Made by a program: the position numbers and the translations under genes. Positions 21,266-33,123 of a stretch of DNA of 64,000 nt are shown here, in pieces (position 1 is the first letter of the stretch; each line of letters begins with the position of its first letter). Where the stretch lies: positions 49,543 through 113,542 of the forward strand of contig SNVD02014509.1 in NCBI GenBank assembly GCA_013180625.2, given 5' to 3'. Source of the stretch: Boswellia sacra (taxonomy: Eukaryota; Streptophyta; Magnoliopsida; Sapindales; Burseraceae). Under the pieces are notes generated by a model, which was given only the letters and a program-made list of their open reading frames with translations, was not told where the DNA came from and did not search any database.

Positions 21266-23259
21266 TGTGAATGGGGCTTTCATCCTGCTATAGCATTTGC
21301 GACTATGACATTGTGTCAAAGCCTCTTTCAAGATTTAAGGAAACACAAACAAGCCATAAGTATCTCTAGAGGATGGAGTCCTCACCTAATATTCTATTGG
21401 GAAAATGGATGATGGCAATTCGATCCTTGTTTCGAGACCTAAACTACTATATTCCTTCAAAGATAGGCTCAGGAAGTTAGGTACGTGCCTTCAGCTTGCC
21501 CAAATGTAAATCCGACCTCCACTAAGATATACAAAATAAAAATATCTTTACTTTGTTATATAGTCCACTTAATGTTTGTTCATTTTATGCACACATTGTT
21601 GTTTTATTTTCTTTAAGACATGTAAGGTGATTTCGACCAATAATAATTGTATATTCATACAAAGAAAGAGGGAGGAGAAAAAATTACATTTCTTTATAAG
21701 CATGGGGGAGTGGGAATAGGATTATATCTTTTGTTCTTCAACAATAAATAAAGAAAATTCTACTTCTAAATACTTCAAAGTATCCATTTATTCATAGCAT
21801 ATCTATGTATCAAATATTGGATATAAACAATCAATTCAAGACTCTATAAATAGTAAATTCCACACTCCCATATGTGAGTCTACTCATTGTTTATCAAGCC
21901 TCTTCATGGCATCATTCATACATATGTATTCATCTATACCTTTATAATCATCAATAAATAATTCAAAATGAAGCCATCACCTTAATCATGGCATTGGTAA
22001 TTCTACCTAGTTGATAATTCTATCACGGCATTCTAGCCTAGTTAAATAATTCTATCATGGCATTCTAACATGGCAATTCTGGCCTACTCATAGCAATTCT
22101 TATAAGTCATAGTAATTCGAGCCTAGACATAGAGCCTAGATATAGCATTTCTAATCTAATTCAATCAATCAAAGCATGGCAATTTAATTAACCAAGGCAA
22201 TTCTTGCCTATTCTATGTTATTTTCTAGCATACTTTAAAGCAATAAATCTTCTAGTATGATTCTAATCATGTGCTCTTAAGCAAGATTCTAAGGCATATT
22301 CTCCTAAGCATGATTCCTAAGCATTCATAAATAAAATAAACTCCTAAGCATGTTTCTAATAAAGGAGGAAAAACAAACTTACCTTGACACGTTTATGTAA
22401 GTTGCAAAACAAACAAAAGGTTAAAACAATTCGTAAAAACTCTAAACATGCTTCCAAGCATCAAAATAAAATCTAATCATGCTTATTCTTAGCAAAAATA
22501 AACAAAGTCATGCTTATTTTAAAGCAAGAAAAATAAAAAAGAAATAAAAAGAGAGGAGAAAGAACTACTCTTAGGACGTACCTTTTCTGGGTTTAGAGCA
22601 ATATAAAATGCTATGAAAATGTTAAACTAGAAAAGACTCCTTGAATTCTCAAGTGTGTCTTAAAGAGGAAGAGAGAGGATTTCTGGATGGGAGTGAAAGT
22701 GAGAGAAGGCGGGTTTATGTAGTTGAAGGTGGAAGTTGAAAAAGCAAAGAAGAAATCAAAAATGGAAAGTTAGAATCGAAATTTTTCAAAATTAAAGGGA
22801 GAACAGTCTACTGACTATGGGAGGACCGTCAATCGGTGGTAAGGTAGCTGATCGACTGTGGGAGGACCACCAACTAGTGGTAGGATAGCTGGCCGACTAT
22901 TCTCTCACCGCCGACCGGTGGTGGCCTATTGAACCCTTTAATTTCTTATTTTTTTAATGCAGTCCCTTCTGACCTTTAGCCATTCAATCACGTGTGACTC
23001 TTTGAATTCAACTCCAATTTGGAACTCATAAATTTTTGTGAAAACTAGACATCCATAGCTTCACAACGGTGTATGACTTATTATTAGATTCTTTGTAGAT
23101 TAATTTTTATGATTTTTCAAATTCATGTGTAAGTTTTTAAAGCTTTGGTCGGTTTCTTCTTGACTCTCTTCTTTTTGCTTCCAAGGCCACTTTAGTCATT
23201 TCTATTACTTGACATTCATCCTTATTTCATCATTGAGCCTTAAAAAATTAGTGTCTATA
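21266..23259 (-). repeat. 3' LTR of gypsy D (left, 1994 bp)
   Basis: It starts TGTGAATGGGGC and ends GTGTCTATA on the plus strand, aligning with 36168-37953. It is about 200 bp longer because it keeps a segment (about 22690-22905) missing from the right copy. That segment holds two GGGAGGACCGTCAAT-like GC-rich motifs. A region rich in short diverged repeats (CATGGCAATTCTAGCCTA-like, about 21990-22340) is common to both LTRs. Confidence 0.85.
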
Positions 23260-23439
23260 ACTTGCCCTTTACTTTGGAGAAGTTTGTGAGACACAAAAAT
23301 CGACGAAGTACTCTTACTTCATCTTCTCTCCTCCCATCTTGGCATCTTTGCCTCCATCTACATTCTATTAGACTTCTCATTATTTGCTCTCCTCTACAAT
23401 TCCTATAAAAGAGGTGTGCCCATTTAATCACTAATGTGC
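23260..23439 (-). other. gypsy D sequence next to the 3' LTR, including a possible polypurine tract
   Basis: On the minus strand, CCAAAGTAAAGGGCAAG immediately precedes the LTR start and is the best candidate polypurine tract, though interrupted by pyrimidines. No coding signal is seen. Confidence 0.4.
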
Positions 23440-23870
23440 CTACTTAAGGGCTAAAGTGCGTCCTTCTAATGCATGAAACACACTCTTCTAGTGTGAACAA
23501 ATGCATTCTCCTAATGCATGGAATGCATCTTATGATGCATGATGTGCACTTTTCTAGTGCAGACAAATGCATTCTTCTAATGTATGAAATGCATCCTTAT
23601 GATGCATGGTGTGCACTCTTCTACTGTGAATAGGTGCATCTTTATGATGCTAAGATAGAAAAACTCTTAAGCACACTTACTTCTTAGGGTTTTTAATGCT
23701 CTTTAGTGCACCTATTCTAAGGGCTTCAAACACTCTTAAGTGTACCTACTTCCTAAAGATTTTAAACACTCTTTACTATGGCCCTTCTTAGGGCTTGTGC
23801 CTATTCTAAGGGCTTAAAACACTCTTAAGTATACTTACTTCCTAGGGTTTCTTCTAATGCATGCCTATTG
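23440..23870 (-). repeat. minisatellite region in the gypsy D 3' non-coding part
   Basis: About three units of a 66-bp repeat (CACTCTTCTAGTG begins near 23481, 23547 and 23614) alternate ATGCAT-rich and GTGCAC-rich parts. A second, more diverged repeat family follows at about 23660-23860 (ACTCTTAAG, ACTTCCTAGGG). Such arrays are established as typical of the 3' untranslated region of Tat/Ogre retrotransposons. Confidence 0.75.
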
Positions 23871-24478
23871 GGAAAACATCTATCATGTACTGATTCACAA
23901 TCTTTGGACCTTTCATTCTTTATGCCTTTGACCAAGTATTCTTCATTCATCGGTCTCTTCAGATTTTACTTTTGTTGGGTTCCATGCCTTTTCTTTGAGT
24001 ACTTCTTGTTTCTATTCCTCACTTTTTGATTTCTTCAAACTCACTGGGGAGATTTCTATCATCTTGCATTTTCTTGGTCTTTAGACCTTTCATTTTTCAT
24101 GCCTCTGGCTAAATATTCTCTATTCTTCCTTCCTTGATCTTTTTAGATTTTGAGTTCGTAAGATTTTGCATCCTCTTCTGGGGAATTCTTATCATGTTGT
24201 TGGTTCTTAAACTTACTGGGGATTTCTTCATTGTCTTTGAAAGTTCCTGCAAAATATCAAACATTTTTTGATAATTCCAAATCAATTCAAAGTTTACCTT
24301 GTTTAATGTGTTCTTCAATAGATTGCTTTCCGGTCTCTGGAGGTATTCTTTCACATGATTCTGATAGAAGATTCCATCGACTGATGTTACTTAACTTTCC
24401 TTCTGAGTTGTTAAATTATTGCCATGGTTGAATGCTTGTCACGGGTTGTGTTCGAAAATTCTTTAGACTTCACATCCA
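23871..24478. other. gypsy D non-coding sequence
   Basis: T-rich non-coding sequence with diverged duplications: CTTTGGACCTTTCATTCTTTATGCCT (23903) resembles TCTTTAGACCTTTCATTTTTCATGCC (24078). No protein remnant is recognised. Confidence 0.4.
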
Positions 24479-24652
24479 TGCCAAGATTCTTCTTTTTTCT
24501 TCCTTTCTTTTCTTTCTTCTCTCTCTTTTTCTTCCTCTTCTTTTTTTCCTTTCTCTTCTTTTTTTCTTTTTTTCTTTCTCTCACTCTCTTTTCTTTTCTT
24601 TTTCTTTTTCTTTTCTTTTTTCTTTCTTTCTTTCTTGGCCTTTTACCTTTTT
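24479..24652 (+). repeat. polypyrimidine tract
   Basis: About 170 bases are nearly all C and T on the plus strand, apart from scattered A/G near the ends. The tract sits just upstream of the antisense PMD gene remnant, where a CT-rich plant leader could be, but it may equally be low-complexity expansion. Confidence 0.85.
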
Positions 24653-24837
24653 GCCCTTCATTAAAGGGACTGCCGACCGGCTATGGGAGGACTATCCGAC
24701 GGTGGTCGATCGATAGTCACCCAATGGTGGTGGGTCTATATAATTTTTCATCTGCCCGAAGTTCATTCGCACGCCATTTCTTTGTTTCTCATCCGATTTA
24801 CCTCTTTTACGCATCTGTCTCGACTTTCTCTTTCCAC

Positions 24838-27800
24838 TTTCTCTTTCCAATGGTTGGCCATCTAGTTCATCTTCAACTGAATAAGATCGATCCAATTTGG
24901 CGATCAACATTAAGAGGTCTTCTAAGAGACGAAGAGGTGCCCGTCATTTATGACTTGGATTGCCATACGATTAACTAGGTATGCTTTCTTTCTTTATTCT
25001 TTGTTTTTCCATTTTCTAAGAGTTTTCTAGGCATGTGTTCTTGTAGAGGCTTCAATTTCTTATTTTAGGACTTTTATGACAACAAGATGTGTGGGTTGTT
25101 TTTTGAAGCTCATAGCTGGTTCTTAGAGATAGGTAATGAGGCTATTAGGAACAGGATTGCTCCTATCGGCTTTTATGAATTTATCACTTCACTTCCACAT
25201 ACCTCTTGACACACTAATCTTCAGGCATAGCTGCTCTATGTAAGAGGTGGATGGACACGACTCACTTTCCATCTTTCGATTGGCAAGATGACTTTTACAC
25301 CATTTGATGTCACTATTTTGATTGGCCTTCCATATAGTGGGAAGGTTTTGCCCATTGATTCTTGTATCATGAACTCAATAGATCAAGGAAAGTTGGTCTG
25401 CCAACTCCTTGGTTGTAATATGAAGATCAAGAAAAACTTTACAATTCAGTATAATTCTTTATATATGTATTAGAAGAGAAGACTGAATCATATTGTAGTT
25501 GAGGTAGAACAAAATCCATCTAGCTTCACCACGTATCTGCTTGGTTCGACACTTTTTGCCGATGCTTTGAACACCACCTTCTTGACTTTGCTTCTTACCC
25601 TCTAAGATCTTGACTGAGTGAGGGACTTTGATTAGGGTCATGCTACTCTTGGCCAGTTGTTCTTCAGTTTAGATCCTGCATGTTGAGGCATCATTGGTTT
25701 GCTCAATTGATTGAGGTAACTTCTACCCTTTTACACCTTTGTGTTTCTTCGTATGAATTTTATTTCTGATTCTGTGTTACTCATGCAGATGTGGCATATG
25801 ATGACCTGGAGCAAGGTAAAAACATCGTAGTTAATTTTTATTCATTTCATGATTATCATATTCTTACCACAATTTATCTTATAGATTCGTTCTGAGTAGT
25901 GGGGGCCTATTAAGAATTGGTCAAGGCTATGAGGGTTGTTGCTCCATACGTCAACTATCACATTTTGACTTCCATGTGTTTGATAACATGATGTGATAGC
26001 TAGGTAACAGAGTCTAGGATTAGTATAAGGGTCTAGACAACTGCCAGATTCCTCCTCTGCCATCAGTTCTTATGATAGACTCAAGCGATTTGGCCATAGA
26101 GCTTGAGGTGACAGATTTTATAACTAGGATTCCTCTAAGAGAGATCGAGTTTTTTGAGATGACAATCTCTTATACAGAGTGGGCTCGAGCCACATTACTT
26201 CATACTAGACTCAGTAAGCTATTGATGAGATTCCTTAGCTTTCAACTAGTACCAATCGAGGCTCTCCTAGCCACGCTCCTGCCCATTGAGGGACGAGGTA
26301 GATAGTTTCTTCTTCTGGTACAAGCACCTCTACCTTGTTCACTACTACCACTGAGCAGCCTCATCCACCTCTAATTCCACCATCTGTTCCAGCTGGTCAT
26401 ATGATTGGTGATCTCCAAGCTTATCCCAGTAATGTAGTCTACATGTGGGATACTAGCGAACAGATCAGTAGTCACGTGATCATTGAGGATCCCACCATGC
26501 TTGTTCCTTCGATCTTTATGATACCACTCTGGTAAGTTTTCCGACTATGTCTTCTTTGAATTTCCTAATACTTTTCAATTTTTTTTCAGTTATAAAAATG
26601 TAATGTAATGCAGGTGCCACGATCTTCTATGAAGCATGTTTTTTGGATGCAAACTGCTTCCCATGGATATGTTTTACAAATGTCTCACCAGTAACAGGTA
26701 AAGCCATATTCTATGCTTCATATATGCATGATGTCTATCTTAAGTAACTCTTTTATCTGTATGTTTCTTGCTTGTATTAGACAAGTCATTAGGCAAATGC
26801 TAATTTGGAGTGAGAGATTGAGCTCCTTTAGGCTCAAGTTGTAGCCTTCTTCATTGTTAATGATGATGATGGTGATGAATGAGGGTTGTCACCATCGTCT
26901 TTCTCTTTTATGTTGATTTCTTTTCTTTATTATTCATTCAGCTTCCATGTATGAACTTTTATGCTTGAATTAAAGCAATCGGTTGTTATGAACAAACTTC
27001 TAAGGCTCAATGAAAATTCTTCTAATTTTCAATTTTGTAAACTGTTTCTTAAACTATGTGTATTTTGACCAATTTACATCCAAATTTGTTCAAATTTATT
27101 TCTACATCATCATTTATTCAATTCCGAATAAAATTACAAAATTTGGAGGTAGTGCACTCAAAATTGCTCGTCGATACACTAATTAGAAATTAAAAAATGT
27201 GCAAAGGAAGGCGTTTGGCGTCTTTTGTGCCCTAGCCACCGTCGGCCAACTATCCTACCACTGTTGGCTGGTGGTGGGATTGTCGGTTGATAGTCCTTCC
27301 ACTGCCTGCTGGTGGTCCTCCTTCTACCTTCATTTTCTGCTTTTTCTCTTGTACTATTTAAGCACTACTCCTCTTCACTTTTTTTTCACACCTTCTTCAC
27401 TCGTTTTTTGAGTTTTTTTTACCCTTTTCGATGCCTCTTTGTGCTTTCCAATATGTCTAAGGCTATTCTTAACACTCAATCTTTCTTGGAACTTCTAAAA
27501 GACAATGACTAAAAATGACTTGAATCTTGTGGTCCTTACAATTTGAAATTCCTTCGACATGTGAAGCTTGACGTCCCATTTCCTAAAGATTACACGACTT
27601 TTTGGGATTCTTATGATAATGTCTTTCGCTTCAATAGGCAAGAGCTTTGTCTCCTATATAAGAAATTCTCCACCATACTTGGTTGTCATTCATTAAGTTC
27701 TGAGAGCATCATTTTGCCCACCATTGATACACCATCTATGTCTAACCTTGCCAATTTCTTTGACTTTTGAATTTCTACCAGGGGTATTCACACCAGAGGC

Positions 27801-28927
27801 GGTAGAGTGACATTGTCTTTGATCATTACTCTGCTCGAGATGATGGATAAGACCTCGTCTAGTTGGCTTCGTCTTTTTAAGGTTTGCTTTCTTGCAGAGG
27901 TTCTATTGGTTTCACTAGATAGTCTCGACGACTCACATCTTGTGACTGTCATTCCTTAAGTGGGATCCGGTTTCACATTAGTTTCATTGATTCTTGCTGA
28001 GACATTGATCAAACTAGATCGTGTTAGGATTGATTCGAGTTAGAGGTTCAATGGTGGTCTTTTGCTTCTTCATGTATTTTTCTTTTAACCTTAATTTTTG
28101 TCTAAGTTACCATTCCGGGTTTTCAACTTAGAAGGTTCATCATTTTTTCTTCATGCTCTAATTTTTGCCTAAGCTGCCATTTTTAGGTTTTCACTTAGCA
28201 GGCTTGCCTTACTTTTCGCCCGAGCCTTTTTAGGTTTTCAACTTAGCAAACTTTTTCTTCATTCTTTTTCGGCCCTAACTTTTGCCTAAGCTGCCTTTTC
28301 AGTTTTTAAGTTAGCGGGCTTGCCTTAATTTTTGCCTAAGTCGCTTGCTTTTCAGGTTTTCAACTTAACAAGCTTTTCTTGTTTTTCTTTTCATATTTGG
28401 CTACAAGAGAGGTTGTTCGTTCTAGCATTGCCTGAGGAGATTTCCCATTATGGTCCTTGATTTCAAATGAGAAGGAAACTTCAGAGGCATACTTCATAGG
28501 TTATATGGCTTTAAGTCATTCCAAATACTCAGATCCGTTGGCACTATCCATGGTGGAGGTTAGAGTACATGACAGTCGAGACTTACATCGTGTCCATGCC
28601 TTTGGCAGGTTTCACTCACAGTTCCTTCTATGATCCTACCAGACTATGTCGATAATATGGACTTAAGTAGAGGATCGTGGATTCGTCGATTGCATTCAGA
28701 CCTAGGCGACAGTTTGCTTAATATCTCGAGCATGTAAAGGACTCTTGGCCACATCGAACCATTGAGAGGAATTGATTTCATGATCCTGACTTCTAGACGG
28801 ATTATTAATACAAGGGTTGGGTGACCCTTCAAGTTTCCATTCCTAATGCTATTGTTCGAGCTAAACAATGCCATGAGCAATATGATGAGCTTATTTATAG
28901 TCTAGTGAAGAGACAAAGGCAACATTG
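24838..28927 (+). pseudogene. plant mobile domain (PMD) gene remnant, antisense to gypsy D pol
   Basis: Plus-strand fragments match the PMD family, found in plant MAIN/MAIL1-type proteins and in transposons. An initial exon (to about 24978) ends at a GT donor. After an AG acceptor near 25069, DFYDNKMCGLFFEAHSWFLE leads to FHLSIGKMTFTPFDVTILIG and LPYSGKVLPIDS, the PMD core pattern of a Phe-His-x-x-x-Gly-Glu/Lys-Met-Thr stretch plus a Gly-Leu-x-x-x-Gly loop. Near 25530-25660, TYLLGSTLFAD and later GHATLGQLFFSLD match the next PMD block. A second region (27420-28927) has DVPFPKDYTTFWDSY, then much later FYDPTRLCRQYG and a Lys/Gln-rich end, resembling the C-terminal half of PMD proteins. Many stops break it. 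It lies between pol and the 3' LTR on the opposite strand, where some Tat-lineage elements carry an antisense ORF. Confidence 0.7.
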
Positions 28928-29161
28928 ACAGTTTCACTATTAGTTTAGATGCTAGATATTTTCTTTGTGTTGTTATGCAAAATAATGAGACATTTTAAAG
29001 GCATATTTGCTTCCAAACAATATTATTTCGTTTACAAAAGTATAATTATTTGTTCTTCGAACAATATATACATAATGAGACAACTCCTATCATTAATCAG
29101 GCATTTTTTGTTTTGATATTAATTATTTTCTCTCACACTCTTTTCTTTTTATCCTCACTTT

Positions 29162-30340
29162 TCACAAGTAGTATCTCTTTATCCTGTCCATGTTGATGAG
29201 CTCAGTGAATTCATTCAGTTCCATGTCTAATAAAATGATAGCTCTTTCGGATATGACCTTCATCACGATGTATGGGCCCTTCCAGTTGGGCTTGAACTTT
29301 CTTCTTGGATCAAACACTACAGGCCAGGCCTGCTTCAGGACCAATTCTCCTTCTTTGAACTTTCTCATCCTTATTTTCTTGTTAAAAGTTTGGGCAACCT
29401 GCTTTTGGTACAACTGTATGTGATATTTGGTCTTTATCCTCTTATCATCAATCAAGGCCAACTACTCACATCTATTTTGGATCCACTTCCTTTCAAGCAT
29501 TTCTGCTTCTATTAGAACCCTTGCTGATTTTATTTCCTTCTTAATTGGTAGGACTGCTTCTGAACCATAAACTAATAAGAATGGCATCATGTCTATTGAA
29601 CTTCTAGGCATGGTTCTATAACCCCTAACATAAATAACAACTTCTCAGCCTAATCTTTGTATTTCAGCACCGTCTTGGCCAACATCTTTTTAATGTTCTA
29701 TTGGTCACTTCCACCGTTCCATTTGCTTATGTTCAATACGGAGACAACTTATGGTATTTCTCTAATTAGACCCCAGTCACTGCCTGGAATGAACCCTATT
29801 ATCAGTTATGACATGACCTAGCACTTCAAATCTACATATGATGTTCTTCTTGATGAACTTTGCTATCTACTTTGCCCTCAGTTTACTGTAAAACTCAGCT
29901 TCTATCTATTTGGTGAAGTAGTTGATTGCCATCACCACATATCGATGCCTATTAAAGGTTGACAGCCTTATTTGGCCTATAATGTCAATGCCTCATACAA
30001 CAAAGGGTCATGGTGCTATCATTCCTTATAGGTCCAACGGCGGTTGATGAATCAAATTTTCATAGATCTGGACACCTCTTCACAAATTGGACACAATCGG
30101 TCTACATTGTTAGCCAATAAAAGCCTTGCTTCATTATCTTCTTCACAAGCATTAGCTCATTCATGTATGGCCCAAAAACACCACTATGGATTTCTTCCAT
30201 AAGCCTTCTTGCTTTTTACTCATCAACATATCTCAATTGCATCTCTTCTAGCATTCTTTTGTACATCACTCCCTAATGACAAGTAAATTGTTAGGCTAAT
30301 CTTTGTAGCATAGCCCTATCTTTCTCACTGACCTCCTCTG
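29162..30340 (-). pseudogene. gypsy D integrase remnant
   Basis: The 3' end of pol is well preserved at 29461-29162: ALIDDKRIKTKYHIQLYQKQ, FNKKIRMRKFKEGELVL, then FKPNWKGPYIVMKV, the C-terminal integrase segment of plant Ty3/gypsy elements, ending at TAA. Upstream, broken frames to about 30340 keep scraps of the zinc-binding region and catalytic core (MLAKTVLKYKD near 29700). Stops are frequent. No chromodomain is seen, as expected for Tat rather than chromovirus lineages. Confidence 0.8.
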
Positions 30341-31000
30341 GCTGAATTTGTCTTCCAAATATCTTTTCAAATCATAGAACCATGGCTTCTCATCCACTTC
30401 GATTTCCATTACATGGGCTTCCATGTAGCGCAACCCCTATGCTTGTGATATCACGATTGGTCTCACTAATAACTCTTGAGTACTTACCCAAATTGAGGCC
30501 AAAGAAGCTAAGGCATCAACCATCTAATTCTCATTTCTTGGAAGATTGGTGAAGGTACATTGCTTTAACCTCTTAACTAACCTTCTAATATGCTCGAGAT
30601 ACGGTTTGAGCCTTTTTCCCCTTAGATCCTAATTTTCATTGGCTTGGGAGATGACTAACTTCGAGTCTCTAAACACTTCTACTTCATCAATGCCCATTGC
30701 AATCAAGATCTCTAGCCTAAAGGCATAGGCTTCATACTTAGCCATATTATTGGTGACCTAAACTCCAACTCCTTAGCAAAAAGAATGACTTCTTCAGTCG
30801 ATGAGACTAGAATAACTCCTATTCCAATATCATTTTGATTGACAACTCTGTTAAAGAATATCCTTCATCCTAATTCTAAGATTGCCCCTAGATGTTTATC
30901 TGAGAAATATAACTCCCATGGTTCATCATCGTTGACCAAGTCATGGCCAAGAACTTTGCAACTACTCTTTCTTTTACCACTTCTTGGTGACATATTCAAT
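30341..31000 (-). pseudogene. gypsy D RNase H remnant
   Basis: Minus-strand frames hold MAKYEAYAFRLEILIAMGI and VFRDSKLVISQANEN, matching the plant gypsy RNase H pattern NMAEYEA...DSxLVIxQ, then KPYLEHIRRL and MVDALASLAS, the final catalytic Asp motif. Several TAG/TAA codons interrupt it. Tat-lineage elements often carry a second, archaeal-type RNase H; I cannot decide whether two are present here. Confidence 0.7.
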
Positions 31001-31895
31001 ATCAAATTCTGACAATTGAACTAGCCATCTTGCTAACTTCCCTACCAACGATGGTGCTTTGTGGGGATACTTAATCAAATTCTGCAAGTACTTCTTAATA
31101 TTCTCGAATGCCTCTTGACACTAGTCATTCCACTTCACTGGCTGAAACTTCTTGAGAAGCTTGAATATCGGTGCACAAACCCTCGTCAGCTTGGCAATAA
31201 ATCGACTAATTTATTGGATCTTTTGAAGAAACCCTCAAACTTCTTTCTCCATGTTGGGCGATGGTATCTCATTGATCGCCTTGACCTTGTTGGGATCTAC
31301 CTTTATCCCTTTCTTACCAACTACAAACCCCAACAGCTTCCCTAAAGTGACTCCAAAAACACATTTTTTTAGATTCAACTGCAGCTTACACTTCTTCACC
31401 CTTTCTAGGAATCTGTCTAAAGCTTTAAAATAACCATCTTGAGTCTTAGACTTCACCATCATGTCATCAACATAAACTTCTATCTCTTTATGCATCATGT
31501 TATGGAATAGCGTCGTCACCATTCGTTGGTAGGTTACCTCTGTATTCTTTAACTCAAAGGCATTATCGTGTAACAGTAAGTTCCCCAATCTGTAATAAAG
31601 GTCATTTTCATCTTATCTTCATTGGCTATCATTATCTAGTTGTATCCAAAAAACTATATACAAAGGAGAACATAATACTGGTTGCAATACTATCTACCAA
31701 CAAATCTATGCGAGGCAAGGGAAGGTCATCCTTCAGTGAGGCCTTATTCAAGTTTAGATAGTTGACACACATTTGAACTCTTTCATCCTTCTTTGGCACA
31801 GACACGATGTTGACTAACCATTCTGGATGGTTCACCATATCTAAGAACTTTATTTCAATTTGCTTAGATACTTCTTCTTTGTTCTTTTCAGCCAT
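31001..31895 (-). pseudogene. gypsy D reverse transcriptase remnant
   Basis: It copies element RNA into DNA. The first block at 31895-31632 has PEWLVNIVSVPKKDERVQMC, VNYLNLNKASLKDDLPLPRI and VDSIATSIMFSF. The second block at 31588-31235 has TLFHNMMHKEIEVYVDDMMV with the catalytic YVDD, then LNLKKCVFGVTLGKLLGFVV and GIKVDPNKVKAI. A frameshift and stops between 31589 and 31631 separate them. The thumb/connection continues degraded to about 31001. The assignment to plant Ty3/gypsy is unambiguous. Confidence 0.9.
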
Positions 31896-32038
31896 TTCGG
31901 TCTCAACCTCCTCAACTTCTAGTTAACCATTTTCATGTATGGATACATCAGAATCGTGTCCTCGATGATATTTCTATCGATTTCAGGCATATCATCATAG
32001 GACCAACTGAAGAGTTCTTCATGTCTCTTTAATAATTT

Positions 32039-32646
32039 TCAAATCTCTTTCTCTCTCTCTTTTTTTGTATCAAGTGCTATGCATATGTTCTTAGAATTTT
32101 CAATTATACCAAGATTAATGTCATAAGTTTGAATGGCATAGATATCAAATATGCTATTGAAATGCAAATTATCATGCATAGTTCCATAAGGAAAAACATC
32201 ACACAAGTAAGCAAAATTATTTTTCATTGCATTAAACTTGGAAACATATACAATGCCTTCTTCTTCAAAGAGGTTAGGAAAAAATACATCCTCATAGCAG
32301 ACATCCTTGTTCTTCACCTCCTCAACCTATTCAACCAAGTCATACCCCTTGAAAATTCCTGCTTGGAATATGCCTTTGAAAATCTTAAAACTAGGCTTCA
32401 ACTTTCCATTGTAAACCCATGGCTCAATAGCTCCCATATATTTTGTATCTTAGGCTCAACATCTTTATCTTCATCGAATACATAGCCTAACCCTCCTCTA
32501 GTAGTTTGGCCCTTGAAATCTTGAAGGGATGGCAGTCCACTTATATTTTTCCCCAGCGTAGTTCTTGGCAAGTATCCTTGCTCCTTCATGATCGCAGCAA
32601 TTATCGAACTAACTTCATCAATCATGGCCACATGAAAACCACCCAT
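32039..32646 (-). pseudogene. gypsy D pol linker, G-patch-like segment
   Basis: Between protease and reverse transcriptase, the frame 32646-32398 reads VSSIIAAIMKEQGYLPRTTL, GKNISGLPSLQDF and RGGLGY, the pattern of the linker in Tat/Ogre elements that resembles a G-patch (Gly-rich) motif. Frame 32317-32039 (KDVCYEDVFFPNLFEEEG) continues the linker. Function in the element is not established. Confidence 0.55.
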
Positions 32647-33123
32647 TTAAGGTATCTCTCCAACCTTTGCACCAAAGGTGACAGGTGCAATGGTTGAAGC
32701 AGCATGGATTGTCACAATCTCTCCATCCATGTTGAATCGGATCTTTTGGTGCAAGGTGGAAATAACCCCACTAAGTGGATGGAACCATGCTCGGCCTAAC
32801 AAAGTAGCAAATATGATAGGAATATTTAGGATCGTGAACGTAGTCATCACTTCAATATGTCCAATCTTCACTAACGCTTTAAGGTTCCCAATATCACTCC
32901 TCTTTAAGTCATCATAAGCTATGATCACCATCTCACAAGACTCGAGGTCATCTTCTTTGACTCCAAACTTGTGCAATATTTTCATAGGCATAATGTTAGT
33001 GGCAGACCCATCATCTACCATGATGTAAGGAGAAACCTTCTTTCCAATCTCTGCAGTGATAAACAATAGTTTATTGTAATTCCTTTTTTTGAAAAGCAAG
33101 TCATCATCCGTGAAGGTAATCAT
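32647..33123 (-). pseudogene. gypsy D aspartic protease
   Basis: An open frame of 158 codons. Residues about 30-45 read SPYIMVDDGSATNIMPM, with a DDGSA catalytic site in the style of plant gypsy retropepsins. Later FATLLGRAWFHPLSGVISTL and HQKIRFNMDGE match the Leu-Gly-Arg-x-Trp block after the active site. It would cleave the gag-pol polyprotein. It is the longest intact frame of this element, but neighbouring gag and linker frames are broken. Confidence 0.85.

Noticed and set aside
24424..24978. 184-codon open frame rich in Phe, Leu and Ser resembling a membrane protein
   Set aside because: Most of it is the translated polypyrimidine tract. Only its last part, which joins the PMD remnant, is meaningful.
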